64,000 nucleotides of DNA from Blastocatellia bacterium (GCA_016705245.1 JADIYM010000011.1:124001-188000); one strand, 5' to 3'; shown: positions 9,615 through 19,040, numbered from the stretch's first letter. Made by a program: numbers and translations. Notes: a model not told the origin generated them from the letters alone.

Positions 9615-11178
9615 CGTGAGCGGAATGGCGATTCGGCCGCCCGCGCGTAGGTTTCGGCAGCCGAATCTGCGAGATCTCGGACCGCAGTGCCTCGACGTTC
9701 TGCTCGATCAGGCCATTCGCGTAGGTCATCGCCGCGACCGAGACCTGACTCTCGCGGCCCGCCTCGTAGATGTGCGAGATCGCGGAGGCCAGCTCCTCGG
9801 TCGATCCCGATTGCTGCGCGACGGCCATCTCGAGCGCGCTCGCGACGCTGATGAGCCGCTCGATGAAGGCCACGATGTCGAGACTGGCCTGCTCCTGCTC
9901 GCCCATGGCGAGCCGCACGCGATAGGCCAGAGTGCTGATTTCGCGAACGCGGCCGACGACCTTCTGACTGGATTCGTTTCGTTCCGTGGCCGTCTTGCGA
10001 AGCCGTTCGGCAAGTTCAGCAACGCGGCCCATGGCCCGCTTGAGGTTGGCGGTTTCCGATGTCTGCGTCGACGTCGCGTCCGAGATCTGCTCGACACGTG
10101 AACGAATGAGCTCCGCTTCGGCATAGATGGCATCGAGTGCCGAGCTCGCCGCGTGGGCGAGCTGAAGCCCGCGAAGCGCGCGTTCGCCGCTGGCTCGGGC
10201 TTCCTGACTCGCAAGCGCGATCTCGCTTCGAATCGATCGGACGACCGTCTCGATTTCGCGCGTCGACGCCGTCGTGGAATCGCTGAGCTGCTTGATCTCG
10301 CGGGCGACGACGGCAAAGCCCCTGCCAGCCTCGCCGGCGTGCGCCGCCTGGATGGAAGCGTTGAGCGCAAGGAGTTTCGCCTGGACGGCGATCCCCTGGA
10401 TGATCTTCGTGATCTCGGAAACCTCTTCGGATCGGGCTACGAGCTGGTCCATCGATCGCCCGAGCGACGTCACGGCTGTCGCGATTCCGTCGACGGCTTC
10501 GGCCGTCTGCCGGACGACGTCGATTCCGTTTGCTGCCGCGTCCGACATCTGCCCGGAGAGTGCAAACGTCTCGGCTGTACCGGCGTCGATGCTTCGAATG
10601 GACGAGTTGATCGCCGTTACGGCTCTGGCCGTCGTCGAGAGCTCTCTCGTGAGGCCGCCCATTGCGCGGTCGATGTCCTTCATGGAGGACGCAATGGCGG
10701 CTGCGGCGGCAGCGACGTCGCCGACTGCGGCTGAGAGCGTGTCCGAGTCACGCGTGACGTCGCGGCCGCTCTCGGCGAGGTTCGACGTCGCGTGTGCGGC
10801 GGACTCGATGAGAACGTGCAGTTCGTTGGCCTGGGCGCGAACGCCCCGCGCCGTTTCACTGAGTGCCGTCGCCGTGGCGTCGCAAGCCTGCGCCGAGGCC
10901 GTGACCTCGGCGTTCGCGTTGGCGGTCACAGCGATTCGATCGCTCGAGTCGCGCACGGCTGAAATCGTCGCCGCGGCAATATGGCGAAGCCGCTGCGTGA
11001 CTCGGCGGCGAACGGCGATCACTTCGCGGAGTCGGCCGATGAGCTCGCGTTCGCGATCGGTCTGCGCCGCTTCGAGCGAAGGAAGCTCGCCGTCGAGGGC
11101 TCCGGCACTCAGGTCGTCGAGCGCCGAGGCGATCAAGTCCAGAATGCCGTCGGGAATTGGCCGCGGCGTTTCGCTCAT
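9574..11178 (-). CDS. Soluble methyl-accepting chemotaxis protein (MCP signalling domain)
   Basis: The 534-residue protein has no transmembrane segment or periplasmic sensor domain. It is a long coiled coil with the MCP hairpin tip at ~240-290 (IIQGIAVQAKLLALNASIQ, then GEAGRGFAVVAREIKQLS), which binds CheA/CheW in known receptors. The last ~15 residues (after LPKPTR) are Arg/Ser-rich and overlap the start of the binding-protein frame, so the natural end is uncertain. A single-base correction there would fuse the receptor to the SBP domain. As a cytoplasmic receptor it could sense an internal peptide-like ligand; that is inference. Confidence 0.85.
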   Translation of the reverse strand: MSETPRPIPDGILDLIASALDDLSAGALDGELPSLEAAQTDRERELIGRLREVIAVRRRVTQRLRHIAAATISAVRDSSDRIAVTANANAEVTASAQACDATATALSETARGVRAQANELHVLIESAAHATSNLAESGRDVTRDSDTLSAAVGDVAAAAAAIASSMKDIDRAMGGLTRELSTTARAVTAINSSIRSIDAGTAETFALSGQMSDAAANGIDVVRQTAEAVDGIATAVTSLGRSMDQLVARSEEVSEITKIIQGIAVQAKLLALNASIQAAHAGEAGRGFAVVAREIKQLSDSTTASTREIETVVRSIRSEIALASQEARASGERALRGLQLAHAASSALDAIYAEAELIRSRVEQISDATSTQTSETANLKRAMGRVAELAERLRKTATERNESSQKVVGRVREISTLAYRVRLAMGEQEQASLDIVAFIERLISVASALEMAVAQQSGSTEELASAISHIYEAGRESQVSVAAMTYANGLIEQNVEALRSEISQIRLPKPTRGRPNRHSAHDAGRGSRSGARFL

Positions 11179-11229
11179 CGCGAGTGGATTCCTCGAGGAA
11201 GGGAGTTCACGGTCACAGTGGTACGAGAT

Positions 11230-11305
11230 CTTGGCGCCTTTGCGCCTTGGCGAGGCTCACCATCCGGAAGAGGTTTATCGCAAAGGCGCAAAGACGCAAA
11301 GGCAA
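11230..11305. repeat. Family C inverted repeat (cgcaaaggcgcaaag), copy 1
   Basis: Arms ttggcgcctttgcgcctt and the roughly complementary cgcaaaggcgcaaagacgc flank a ~30 bp loop between the FKBP stop and the chemoreceptor start. A second copy lies at 51835-51909. Confidence 0.75.
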
Positions 11306-11325
11306 GGGCAGGCGAAGACCGCAGA

Positions 11326-11952
11326 CTACTTCCCGGCCTTCTCGATCTTCAGCACCTCGATGTCGAAAAGCAGCGTCGAATTCGGCGGAACCTTGTTGCC
11401 GCTTCCCTGTGCGCCGTATCCGAGCGACGGAGGAATGACCAGTTGCCGTTTGCCACCCTGCTTCATTCCGACGACGCCCTGACTCCAGCCATCGATGACG
11501 CCCTTGCCCACGGTGAACGTGAAAGGCGTACCCTTGTCGACCGAACTGTCGAACTTGGTTCCGTCCTTCAGGGTGCCGGTGTAGTGCACCGTCACGCGGT
11601 CGCCCGTGGCCACGGACACGTCGCCAGTTCCCACCTTGACGTCCTTTTTCTCGAGCTTGGAATTCGGATCGACCGGCGGGACGGCGGCATTCGTTGCTGC
11701 CGTGTTCGTCGGCTTCGAGTTCGTGGGTGGCGGCACCGGCGGTGTGGGCTTTGGCGTCGTGACCGTGCTCTTTGCGGTGTTCGTCGTCGTGCTTGCGGGC
11801 AACGCCGCATAGATCACGATGCCGATGAACCCCGCGGCGAGAACGCCGACGATGATCCGGTTGAGGGGCTTGTCCCAGAACGACGGGTGATGCACGCGCT
11901 GGTCACGTTCGGCGCGTCGGCGCTGGGCACGATTTTTCGTTTCGTTGGCCAT
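11326..11952 (-). CDS. Membrane-anchored FKBP-type peptidyl-prolyl cis-trans isomerase
   Basis: The first ~30 residues are basic, then one transmembrane helix (IIVGVLAAGFIGIVIYAAL) and a Thr/Pro-rich linker lead to a complete FKBP domain (~110-208). Motifs seen are VTVHYTGTLKDGTKFDSS, FTVGKGVIDGWSQGVVGMK, IPPSLGYG and NSTLLFDIEVL. It should catalyse prolyl isomerisation outside the membrane. ATG 11952 was chosen because GGAG precedes it by 7 bases and MANETKNRAQRRR begins a normal anchor; an in-frame start at 12009 lacks support. Confidence 0.9.
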   Translation of the reverse strand: MANETKNRAQRRRAERDQRVHHPSFWDKPLNRIIVGVLAAGFIGIVIYAALPASTTTNTAKSTVTTPKPTPPVPPPTNSKPTNTAATNAAVPPVDPNSKLEKKDVKVGTGDVSVATGDRVTVHYTGTLKDGTKFDSSVDKGTPFTFTVGKGVIDGWSQGVVGMKQGGKRQLVIPPSLGYGAQGSGNKVPPNSTLLFDIEVLKIEKAGK

Positions 11953-12022
11953 CAATTGCTCCGTGTGAGTTACTTCTCGACGTGTTGGTCGGCGCCGTAA
12001 CGGCGCCAAAAACCGACGAATG

Positions 12023-13201
12023 TTAGGTCAGACCGTCCGATGCGCGCAACGCGGGAGGGCGCGCGCGCAGCAAGGCGACGAGTCCGGTCGAAACGACAAG
12101 GTTGGCCGCGATGATCACGAGCGCCGACCGTGGTCCGAGGGGCTCGAAGACCTGGCCGATCATCCAGGGCAGGAACATCGCACCGCAACTCGCCGAGGCG
12201 AAGAGAAGTCCCGTCACCGAGCCGGTGATTGGCGTGCGGGTTCCGACGAGCGCCAGCATCGTTGGAAACACGGCCGCGACGGTAAGCCCGAGCAGAAACG
12301 TGCCGATCCAGACGACTCCAGGACCGGGGACGAATACCAGCACTGCGATGCTGGAGACTGCTGCCGGAAGGGTGATGGCGAGCATCCGGTCTGGCGAAAA
12401 ACGTGCTGCGACCGGAATCGCAAAAAAACGACCGATTGCGACCGCGCCCCAGAACGTCGCCGTGATGTACGCGCCGGCCTCCTCGGAAGCCAGTCCCGAT
12501 CGCACGGCATAGGTGTAAATCCATCCACCAGACGCCGCTTCGGCGCCCGTGTAGACGAAGAAGAACACAGCGCCGATTGCGACGAACACTCTGTCGATCT
12601 GTCCGCGCTGCGCGGCAGACTCGAACCTGACTCGTTCGGGGCTCGGCGTCACAAAAAGCAGGACTGCGGCGGGAATGAGCAGGACCGCGAGCGCGGCAAA
12701 GGCGGCCGTCAGGCTTCCGGCTCGGGCCGAGACTTCCGCAAGAATGATTGGCGAAAGAAAGGCGCCCACACCGTAGATGCAGTGCAGTCCGTTGAGGTAT
12801 GGCCCGGCGCGCTCTCGAAATCGCCAGACGAGCAGCGTGTTGCAGCCGACATCCAGCATGCCGAGGCCAAACCCGAGTGCTCCAACGGCCGCCGTGGTCG
12901 GCCCGAGTTTCGAGAAACCGGGGACGAGCAAAAGCGATACCGCGAGCCATGCAAGAACGCCGACGAGTACCGGATGCCCGGGGACTCGATCGACGACACG
13001 GCCGGCCGCGAGAGTGCCGAGCAGGTAGCCGAGCGACTGCGCCGTGAACAGGATCGCGACGTCGGCGAGATCGGACCTCGTCCGATCGGCGAGCGCGGGC
13101 AGCGTCGGTCCAAGCGCGGCGGCGGAGAGTCCAAGACCGATGAACGCCGCGTAGTAGGGCAGGCCGTCGCGAATCGTCGGCGACGAGGAAACCGTCGTCA
13201 A
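12023..13201 (-). CDS. Major facilitator superfamily transporter
   Basis: The 392-residue protein has about twelve hydrophobic segments, from LPYYAAFIGLGLSAAALGP to SALVIIAANLVVSTGLVALL, with an RVVDRVPGHPVL loop after the second/third helix and short basic loops typical of MFS. The substrate is not identifiable; sequence style is closest to the sugar/fucose-permease-like branch. The probable start is TTG 13201, overlapping the stop of the upstream zinc-ribbon gene as TTGA with aaggg upstream. The longer open frame to 13771 is the antisense-like shadow of that gene. The pair is translationally coupled. Confidence 0.85.
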   Translation of the reverse strand: MTTVSSSPTIRDGLPYYAAFIGLGLSAAALGPTLPALADRTRSDLADVAILFTAQSLGYLLGTLAAGRVVDRVPGHPVLVGVLAWLAVSLLLVPGFSKLGPTTAAVGALGFGLGMLDVGCNTLLVWRFRERAGPYLNGLHCIYGVGAFLSPIILAEVSARAGSLTAAFAALAVLLIPAAVLLFVTPSPERVRFESAAQRGQIDRVFVAIGAVFFFVYTGAEAASGGWIYTYAVRSGLASEEAGAYITATFWGAVAIGRFFAIPVAARFSPDRMLAITLPAAVSSIAVLVFVPGPGVVWIGTFLLGLTVAAVFPTMLALVGTRTPITGSVTGLLFASASCGAMFLPWMIGQVFEPLGPRSALVIIAANLVVSTGLVALLRARPPALRASDGLT

Positions 13202-13971
13202 AGCATGTTGCCCTTGAAGGCCTTGACCATCAGTTCGACCGAGAAGATGGCGCACAGGCAGGCAAGGAAGAAATACGGTCCGCTTCCCGGCCAGATATTG
13301 AGCGTTCCCCAGGTGTTGTACATCACGAGCCACGACAGTAAGAGAACGTCGAGCACGAGCGACAGCGACATGACCGCAGCGCCGTACCTGCGCAGGTAGA
13401 AGAGCCCGATGGCGCCGATGGCCGCGAGGAATGCGTCGAGCAGCAACGTCGGACCGACGGCCCACTTCCAGTCGAAGGTCGTCGGGTGGAGACCCTTGGG
13501 TCCGCCCTGGCCCATGACGATCTGGATACCCAGTGCCGTGCAGAGAAGCAGCTTGAGGACTCCGACTCCGAAAAAAGTGAAGATCAGCGCCGCGGACACA
13601 TCCGGAAACTCGCCGTCGACGACGCCCTTGCGCGGCCTGCGATCCCACGCCGAGAGCCGCCTCTTGCGCCCGCCCTTCGTCGCGGTGACCGCCGAGGCGG
13701 ATTTGGCCGACAGTTGATCGGATCCGCAGACCGTGCACCGCACGTGGTTTGCCGAGTTCACCGCGCCGCAAGCCCTGCAGACGAGCACCGTGCTTCCGCG
13801 CGTTTCCGTCGTCGGCTCGGGTTCGCCCTTGATTTCCAGCCTCGGCGGAGGCTCGATCGGTTTACGCTTTCCAACTTCAACGCCGACCTGATCGGCGAAC
13901 AGCGAACCGCAGTCAACGCACGTGACGGCGCTCGTTTCGTTGTTCATGCCGCAATCCGGGCAAGACTTCAT
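13198..13971 (-). CDS. Membrane protein with two N-terminal zinc ribbons
   Basis: The 257-residue protein begins with CPDCGMNNETSAVTCVDCG (CxxC...CxxC) and has a second ribbon, CRACGAVNSANHVRCTVCG, at ~86-104. A basic linker follows, then four hydrophobic helices, e.g. VSAALIFTFFGVGVLKLLLC and MSLSLVLDVLLLSWLVM. Zinc-ribbon-plus-membrane proteins are common in Acidobacteria and Planctomycetes but functionally undefined. Its stop overlaps the MFS start by 4 bp, suggesting a joint role. Confidence 0.75.
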   Translation of the reverse strand: MKSCPDCGMNNETSAVTCVDCGSLFADQVGVEVGKRKPIEPPPRLEIKGEPEPTTETRGSTVLVCRACGAVNSANHVRCTVCGSDQLSAKSASAVTATKGGRKRRLSAWDRRPRKGVVDGEFPDVSAALIFTFFGVGVLKLLLCTALGIQIVMGQGGPKGLHPTTFDWKWAVGPTLLLDAFLAAIGAIGLFYLRRYGAAVMSLSLVLDVLLLSWLVMYNTWGTLNIWPGSGPYFFLACLCAIFSVELMVKAFKGNML

Positions 13972-14156
13972 CGTCCAAACTCCGATCGCATTGTGGTTTG
14001 AGGGGCGGGCTGCTCAACTTCAGGTGTCCGCAGTGCGAACCCGCGGCATCGGTCCTGCGGCGTCTCTGTGTAACTGCGAACTGGGTGCCGCAGTGACTTT
14101 CGAACTTCAATCGGGATCAGTTGGACGACACGAATGTACACAATTCTCGGCGATTG

Positions 14157-15146
14157 TCACGCGTGCCCCGCGACGTCGAGGGCTCCGTGAATCGCGTCGC
14201 GCGCCATTATCGCCGCTCCGATGACGCCGGCATCGTCGCCAAGCGCGCTTTGGACGATCTCGCACGATTCGAATGACGGTCCGAAGGCCCGTCGCCGCGC
14301 CTCGTGGATGACGGCCTCGAGCAGCACGTCGTTGTCGCGCATGACGGGCCCTCCCAGCACGACGAGCTCGATATTGAGCAGATTCACGACGTTTGCGATC
14401 GTCATGCCGAGATAGAGGCCCGTCTCGTTGAGAATGGCGCGGGCGAGGCGGTCGCCGGCAACGGCACTCTCCACGACATCCTCGCACGTCAGCTTGCCCC
14501 GCATCTTCTCGGCAAGTGGCGAGTAGACGTAGGAAGGATCCGAGAACAGGCGCTCTCGAGTGCGTCGGACGATATTCGGACCCGAAGCAATCGTCTCGAG
14601 ACATCCGGACGATCCGCATCCGCACTCCAGACCCTCTGCGGTGATCTTCAGGTGGCCGAATTCACCGGCAAAGCCTCGCGCGCCGCGTTGAAGCCGCTCG
14701 CCCTGGACGATGCCAGCTCCGATCCCCGTCCCGAGGGTGATGTAGATGAAGTCGGTGCGCCCTTTTGCCGCTCCGCATCGCCATTCGCCATACGCGGCCG
14801 CATTCGCGTCGTTGTCGAGAACTACCGGAAGCGCCGTCGCGCTCGACAGCTCGTCGGCCACATCGATGCCGGTCACGTCGCTCAGGTTCGGCAGCATGAC
14901 GACCCGGTTCGACGGATGCTCGACGAGTCCCGGCAACCCGAACCCGATGGAGCGGATCGTGCCGATTCCGGACGACTCGACGATCGTTCGGTTGACGAAC
15001 TCGACGAGTCCGTCGACGAGGTTGCGGCCGGACTCGAGATGCGAGGGCTCGCGACCGAGTGCGTGCACCCGTCCCTCGCCATCGACGATGGCCGTCCGCG
15101 TGCTTCGGCCAAGATCGACCCCGAGATAGAGCTCCAGGTTGCTCAC
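14157..15146 (-). CDS. ROK-family glucokinase / sugar kinase
   Basis: The 329-residue protein phosphorylates glucose or a related hexose with ATP, by family. It has the N-terminal phosphate motif GVDLGRSTRTAIVD, DNDANAAAYGEW with the catalytic Asp, TLGTGIGAGIV, GEFGHLKI with the sugar-binding E/H, and the ROK zinc motif ECGCGSSGCLE. There is no N-terminal helix-turn-helix, so it is a kinase and not a repressor. It begins with GTG in a GTGA overlap with the upstream Ser/Thr kinase stop, implying coupled expression. Confidence 0.9.
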   Translation of the reverse strand: MSNLELYLGVDLGRSTRTAIVDGEGRVHALGREPSHLESGRNLVDGLVEFVNRTIVESSGIGTIRSIGFGLPGLVEHPSNRVVMLPNLSDVTGIDVADELSSATALPVVLDNDANAAAYGEWRCGAAKGRTDFIYITLGTGIGAGIVQGERLQRGARGFAGEFGHLKITAEGLECGCGSSGCLETIASGPNIVRRTRERLFSDPSYVYSPLAEKMRGKLTCEDVVESAVAGDRLARAILNETGLYLGMTIANVVNLLNIELVVLGGPVMRDNDVLLEAVIHEARRRAFGPSFESCEIVQSALGDDAGVIGAAIMARDAIHGALDVAGHA

Positions 15147-17227
15147 GACGCCACCTCAGGCGGCAGCGGCCGACGAATCGGGCCAATACCTCCCGTCGAG
15201 CGCGATCGAGTGGCGGAGGCCACCCGCGTGATGTGGCTGATGGCCCATTGCGCCTTCGCGCGGACGCCCTCGTCGTCGTCCTCGCGAACGCGGATCTCGA
15301 GCGCGCTGATCGAGAGTGGATCCGCGAGTTGTCCGAGCGCCTGAGCCGACGTGAAACGGACGTTCGCATCCTGTCGCTCGAGCGATTCGATCAAGTCCGG
15401 CAATGCGCGTTCGTCACCGAGCTCGCCTAGCGCCAGCGCGGCCTGGCTCGCAAGCATGCTGTCTTCACAACTGAGCGCCTCGAGAAGGGGCGACAGGACC
15501 TCGGAGCTCTGAATCATTCCGGCGGCCTTCGCCGCAAATCGCGCTGTCCCGAAGTCGCCCCGGTCGGTCGCCTCCTCGAGCTTCGTGGCGATTGCCGGAG
15601 CGGCACTTGCACCGAAGCGTCCGAGCGCCTCGGCGGCAGCAGACTTCACGCGGGGACTGCTATCGGCAAGCGCCGTCGCGAGCGCGTCGACGGCTTTGGG
15701 ATCGTGCGAGAACCGCAGCATGGCCACGCCATCGAGCCGGATCTCCTCGCTCTCGTCCTGCAGGAGGTCCGAGACGTCCGTCCCGAGCTGGCGCCCCGCG
15801 AGTCCCTCGATGATCTTCTGGCAGACGGCATCGAGACCGGTGACTTCGTCGGTAAGCGTCTCGTCGACCTTGCTCGCCCAGAGCACGCCTCCGGTTTCGG
15901 TCTCGATGAGCTGTGCCGTCACGCGTACACGTGCACCCGACCTCAACACGCTGCCAACGAGCACGCCATCGGCACCGAGCTCGCGTCCGACGTCGTTCGG
16001 GTTGAATGCACGGTCCGCATACCGGGCGACGGTGGAAATCGGCCTGAGCGTCAGCGACTTGAACTTCGAGAGCTCAGTGACGAGAGCTTCGAGCAGCAGG
16101 AAGTTCCAGTCCGACTCGGATTCATTCCCGAGAGCACGGAACGGCAGCACTGCGAGGGCCTTGTGCAGGCCCGGGATTAGAGGGAAGTCGTCCGGCACAC
16201 TGATCGAATCCTCGAAGCTCTCTTCGCGCACCGCCGCCTTTCCCGGTTGCGAAAGCGTCTTCCCGCTTCCGGGCACGATTTTCCGGATGAACCCGGGCAA
16301 CGTGTTGGTCCAGCCGCGGCGCACGTTTTCGACGGGTGCGAACGGCTGGTTGATGCCGTCGGGAACCGGAGTCTGGAATCGCATGCCGGCCGAGATCCGC
16401 TTCAGGTCCGAGAGGACCTCGTGCATGGACTGGTAGCGGGCCGCCGGATCCTTCTCCATGCATCGGTCGATAATGGCCTGCAGGCCCGGGGGCGCAGCGG
16501 GATTCTCGTCGAGAATCGGCGGAGGCGTGCGATTGCAGATCGCGTAGTAGATGTCGACGTGGTTTTTTCCCGTAAAGGGCTTCTTGCCCGTCGCCATTTC
16601 ATACAGCACGATGCCGAACGAGAAGACGTCGCCGCGACGGTCCGTCCGATCACCACGCGCCTGTTCCGGCGACATGTAAGCCGGCGTGCCGAACGGTGAG
16701 CCGAGAGCGGTGATTTCGGCCGATGCGTGACTGGTCGCCTCTTCGAGGTTCTTTCCGAGACCGAAATCGAGCACCTTCGCCTGCCCGCGCGGCGTGATCA
16801 TGATGTTCTGCGGCTTGATGTCACGATGGATGATGCCGCGGTCGTGTGCCCGGGCGACGGCATCCGCTACTTGCAGGGCGATCGACAGCAGGGCGGGAGC
16901 GGCGAGCGGACGCGTGTTGATGGTCCGCTTCAGCGTGTGGCCCTCGACGTACTGCATGGCGATGTAATAGACGCCCTTGTCTTCGTGGATCTCGTAAATG
17001 GTGCAGATGTTCGGGTGGTCGAGCGACGACGCGAGCCTTGCCTCGCGCAGGAACCTCCGTCGCGCGCTTTCCTCGCCGAGCAGATCCGCATCAAGGATCT
17101 TCAGGACGACGGTGCGATCGAGCTGAACGTCGAGAGCGCGGTACACGCTCGCCATGCCTCCGGACGCGAGGGGTTCGAGAATCCGGAAGTGCGCAATGGT
17201 CGTGCCGACAATCTGCCGAGAGTCCAT
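15143..17227 (-). CDS. Eukaryotic-type Ser/Thr protein kinase with TolB/FlgO-like and HEAT-repeat domains
   Basis: In this 694-residue protein the kinase domain (~12-285) shows the glycine loop ASGGMASVYRA, catalytic HRDIKPQN at ~131-138, DFG at ~154, and TPAYMSPEQARG. No transmembrane helix is obvious. Residues ~355-480 (LAVLPFRALGNESESDWN through LIETETGGVLWASK) form the TolB-N/FlgO-like module that often follows such kinases. From ~500 to ~680 there are HEAT/PBS-lyase repeats, e.g. VKSAAAEALGRFG and ASQAALALGELGDERALPDL. It overlaps the ROK glucokinase, which may be a target or co-regulated partner (inference). Confidence 0.9.
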   Translation of the reverse strand: MDSRQIVGTTIAHFRILEPLASGGMASVYRALDVQLDRTVVLKILDADLLGEESARRRFLREARLASSLDHPNICTIYEIHEDKGVYYIAMQYVEGHTLKRTINTRPLAAPALLSIALQVADAVARAHDRGIIHRDIKPQNIMITPRGQAKVLDFGLGKNLEEATSHASAEITALGSPFGTPAYMSPEQARGDRTDRRGDVFSFGIVLYEMATGKKPFTGKNHVDIYYAICNRTPPPILDENPAAPPGLQAIIDRCMEKDPAARYQSMHEVLSDLKRISAGMRFQTPVPDGINQPFAPVENVRRGWTNTLPGFIRKIVPGSGKTLSQPGKAAVREESFEDSISVPDDFPLIPGLHKALAVLPFRALGNESESDWNFLLLEALVTELSKFKSLTLRPISTVARYADRAFNPNDVGRELGADGVLVGSVLRSGARVRVTAQLIETETGGVLWASKVDETLTDEVTGLDAVCQKIIEGLAGRQLGTDVSDLLQDESEEIRLDGVAMLRFSHDPKAVDALATALADSSPRVKSAAAEALGRFGASAAPAIATKLEEATDRGDFGTARFAAKAAGMIQSSEVLSPLLEALSCEDSMLASQAALALGELGDERALPDLIESLERQDANVRFTSAQALGQLADPLSISALEIRVREDDDEGVRAKAQWAISHITRVASATRSRSTGGIGPIRRPLPPEVAS

Positions 17228-17314
17228 GGTGTTTTGGAGACCGATTCAGCGGCCGGCCGACGCCGGCGTCTCAGCAGGATACTCCGGCGAGCGGGAATAC
17301 CGGCGATCGAACTG

Positions 17315-17746
17315 TCAGGACGTCCCGAGGACGTGGACGAAGACGTGACGGGAGGAACCGCGACGGCGGTGTTCCCAGAGAAACACGTGTTGCCATGTGC
17401 CGAGCGCCATGCGGCCGTTGGCGATCGGAATCGACAGGCTCGTGGCGGTGAGTGCGGACCGGATGTGACTGGGCATGTCGTCGGGTCCCTCGGCAGTGTG
17501 CGTGTAAAGCGGATCACCTTCGGGCACGAGTCGCGCGAGAAAGTCCTCGAGATCCCGGCGCGCGTCGGGATCCGCGCCCTCCTGAATCGTAAGGCTCGCC
17601 GAAGTGTGCGAAATGAAAACCGTACAGAGTCCGGTCTGTACGCCGGACGTCGCGACGGCTTCGGAGAGGTCACGGGTCACGTCGTGCATCCCCTGACCCC
17701 GGGTCGAGATTCGAAGCTCCCGTTGGTGTTGGGTCCAGAGATCCAT
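17315..17746 (-). CDS. yjbQ: YjbQ / UPF0047 family protein
   Basis: The 143-residue protein has the complete UPF0047 pattern: CTVFISHTSASLTIQEGADPD, then THTAEGPDDMPSHIRSAL and MALGTWQHVFLWEHR, with the conserved His residues. Family members have been reported with weak thiamine-phosphate synthase activity; the true function is unsettled. The start at 17746 (MDLWTQHQRELRIST) matches the family. The longer open frame to 18010 runs into the next gene and was rejected. Confidence 0.9.
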   Translation of the reverse strand: MDLWTQHQRELRISTRGQGMHDVTRDLSEAVATSGVQTGLCTVFISHTSASLTIQEGADPDARRDLEDFLARLVPEGDPLYTHTAEGPDDMPSHIRSALTATSLSIPIANGRMALGTWQHVFLWEHRRRGSSRHVFVHVLGTS

Positions 17747-17873
17747 CGATGGCCGCAGATCGGCGCGGTTCGCTATTTCGGGTCTTTCGCAACAATTGTG
17801 GCGAACCGGACTATCCTCGTGTCGGTCCAGGCACCGAAGACCTTCGCACCGTCGGTGATGGTCTCGAGGCTCG

Positions 17874-19040
17874 TTACCGGGGATACCCGGTGAGCTGCGA
17901 GACGTCGCCAAACGTGGCTCCGTCATCGCGCGATGCAAGACCGATGATGTTGGGCTCGGGTTCGTCCGAGTCGAGACCGGCTCCATGAAGGAGAAGAATG
18001 ACCTGTCCATCCGTCGTCCGCGCGAGATGATGTTCGTGCGGCGTGCCGACCTGGGCGATGGGTCCGGTGGGCGGAGCAGAGGGCGTTCCGAGCGGCGTAC
18101 GTGTGAAGAACACGCTCTGGACGGGCGGCCCGGCCGCGTAGGACGTCTCGGACCAACTGACGCAGAGCTGGCCGTCCGCGCTCAAATAGCCCTGGACGTC
18201 ATCCGGAGGTGCTGTCGGCGACTCGGATCGGGCGATGGCGATGGGATCGGACGGAATGTCGATTCGCGTCGCGAGAACCAGACCGCCCGTGTATGCATCT
18301 CCGGCGACGGCGCGATCCTGCGTTGCGACCTGCACGCGGAAGAGCCAGACGGAACCATCGACCGCGGCGTGGAGCGATGGCGACGAGTCAGACTCGAACG
18401 TCGGTCGGGCGTTCGTCTTGACGAACTCTGCGAACGCGACGCCAAGATCGGTAGAGACGCTCCAGTTGACCTGTTCGGCGGTCGTTGTTCCGCCGCCCAT
18501 GGCCTGAACGGCGAACGCGGTCTGGTACGCGAGATAGAGATGTCCCGTTGGTGTCGTGGCGAGGTCGATGCCTACGATGTTGCGATCCGAATCGATAAAC
18601 GTTCCCGACGTGAAATTGCGAACCTGGGAATCGGACCGGACGACGGCAATCTGGTTCGCGAACCCCGTCGTGCCGGCGTAGTAGATGTTGCCGGCCGAAT
18701 CGCCGACTATCGCTACGAGTTGGAACAGGACCGGAATGCGAATGCTCTTGACCGCCCCGAACGACTTGCCGCCGTTCTTCGAGATCGCGTAGGTACGCTG
18801 AGTGCCGGATTGATCCGGTCCTCTCCAGAACACGACGACGTTGCGTCCGGCGGTGACGACCTGCGGCACGTAATACGAGCCGAAGTGAATGGACTCGACA
18901 AGGGTTTTCTTGCGGGTTGCCGCCGTGCGCGGACCATCGGCGAGAGCCGAGCTCGAAATGAAGCCGACCAGGGCAACAACGAGCGCCGCCCGGACAGATG
19001 TGCTAATTACCGACAGGATTCTGCGTGTCACCAAAGCCAT
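17874..19040 (-). CDS. Secreted BNR/sialidase-like beta-propeller protein, function unknown
   Basis: The 388-residue protein has an N-terminal hydrophobic export segment (ALVVALVGFISSSALADG). The rest is regular beta structure with Asp-box-like pieces (ISKNGGKSFG, VSTDLGVAFAE, SRDDGATFGD), as in BNR/sialidase propellers. I see no sialidase Arg triad, so enzymatic activity should not be assumed. It lies upstream of yjbQ with about 127 bp between them, and its promoter side holds a Family A repeat cluster. Confidence 0.65.
   Translation of the reverse strand: MALVTRRILSVISTSVRAALVVALVGFISSSALADGPRTAATRKKTLVESIHFGSYYVPQVVTAGRNVVVFWRGPDQSGTQRTYAISKNGGKSFGAVKSIRIPVLFQLVAIVGDSAGNIYYAGTTGFANQIAVVRSDSQVRNFTSGTFIDSDRNIVGIDLATTPTGHLYLAYQTAFAVQAMGGGTTTAEQVNWSVSTDLGVAFAEFVKTNARPTFESDSSPSLHAAVDGSVWLFRVQVATQDRAVAGDAYTGGLVLATRIDIPSDPIAIARSESPTAPPDDVQGYLSADGQLCVSWSETSYAAGPPVQSVFFTRTPLGTPSAPPTGPIAQVGTPHEHHLARTTDGQVILLLHGAGLDSDEPEPNIIGLASRDDGATFGDVSQLTGYPR

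Noticed and set aside
12023..13771. 582-residue open frame covering the MFS and the zinc-ribbon gene
   Set aside because: The first ~190 residues are the off-frame shadow of the zinc-ribbon gene; the MFS homology begins only after the TTG start.
14000..14156. Possible zinc-ribbon remnant (HCGTQFAV, SHCGHLK) upstream of the zinc-ribbon gene
   Set aside because: Only two CxxC-like fragments with no start or stop context; too weak to call a gene.
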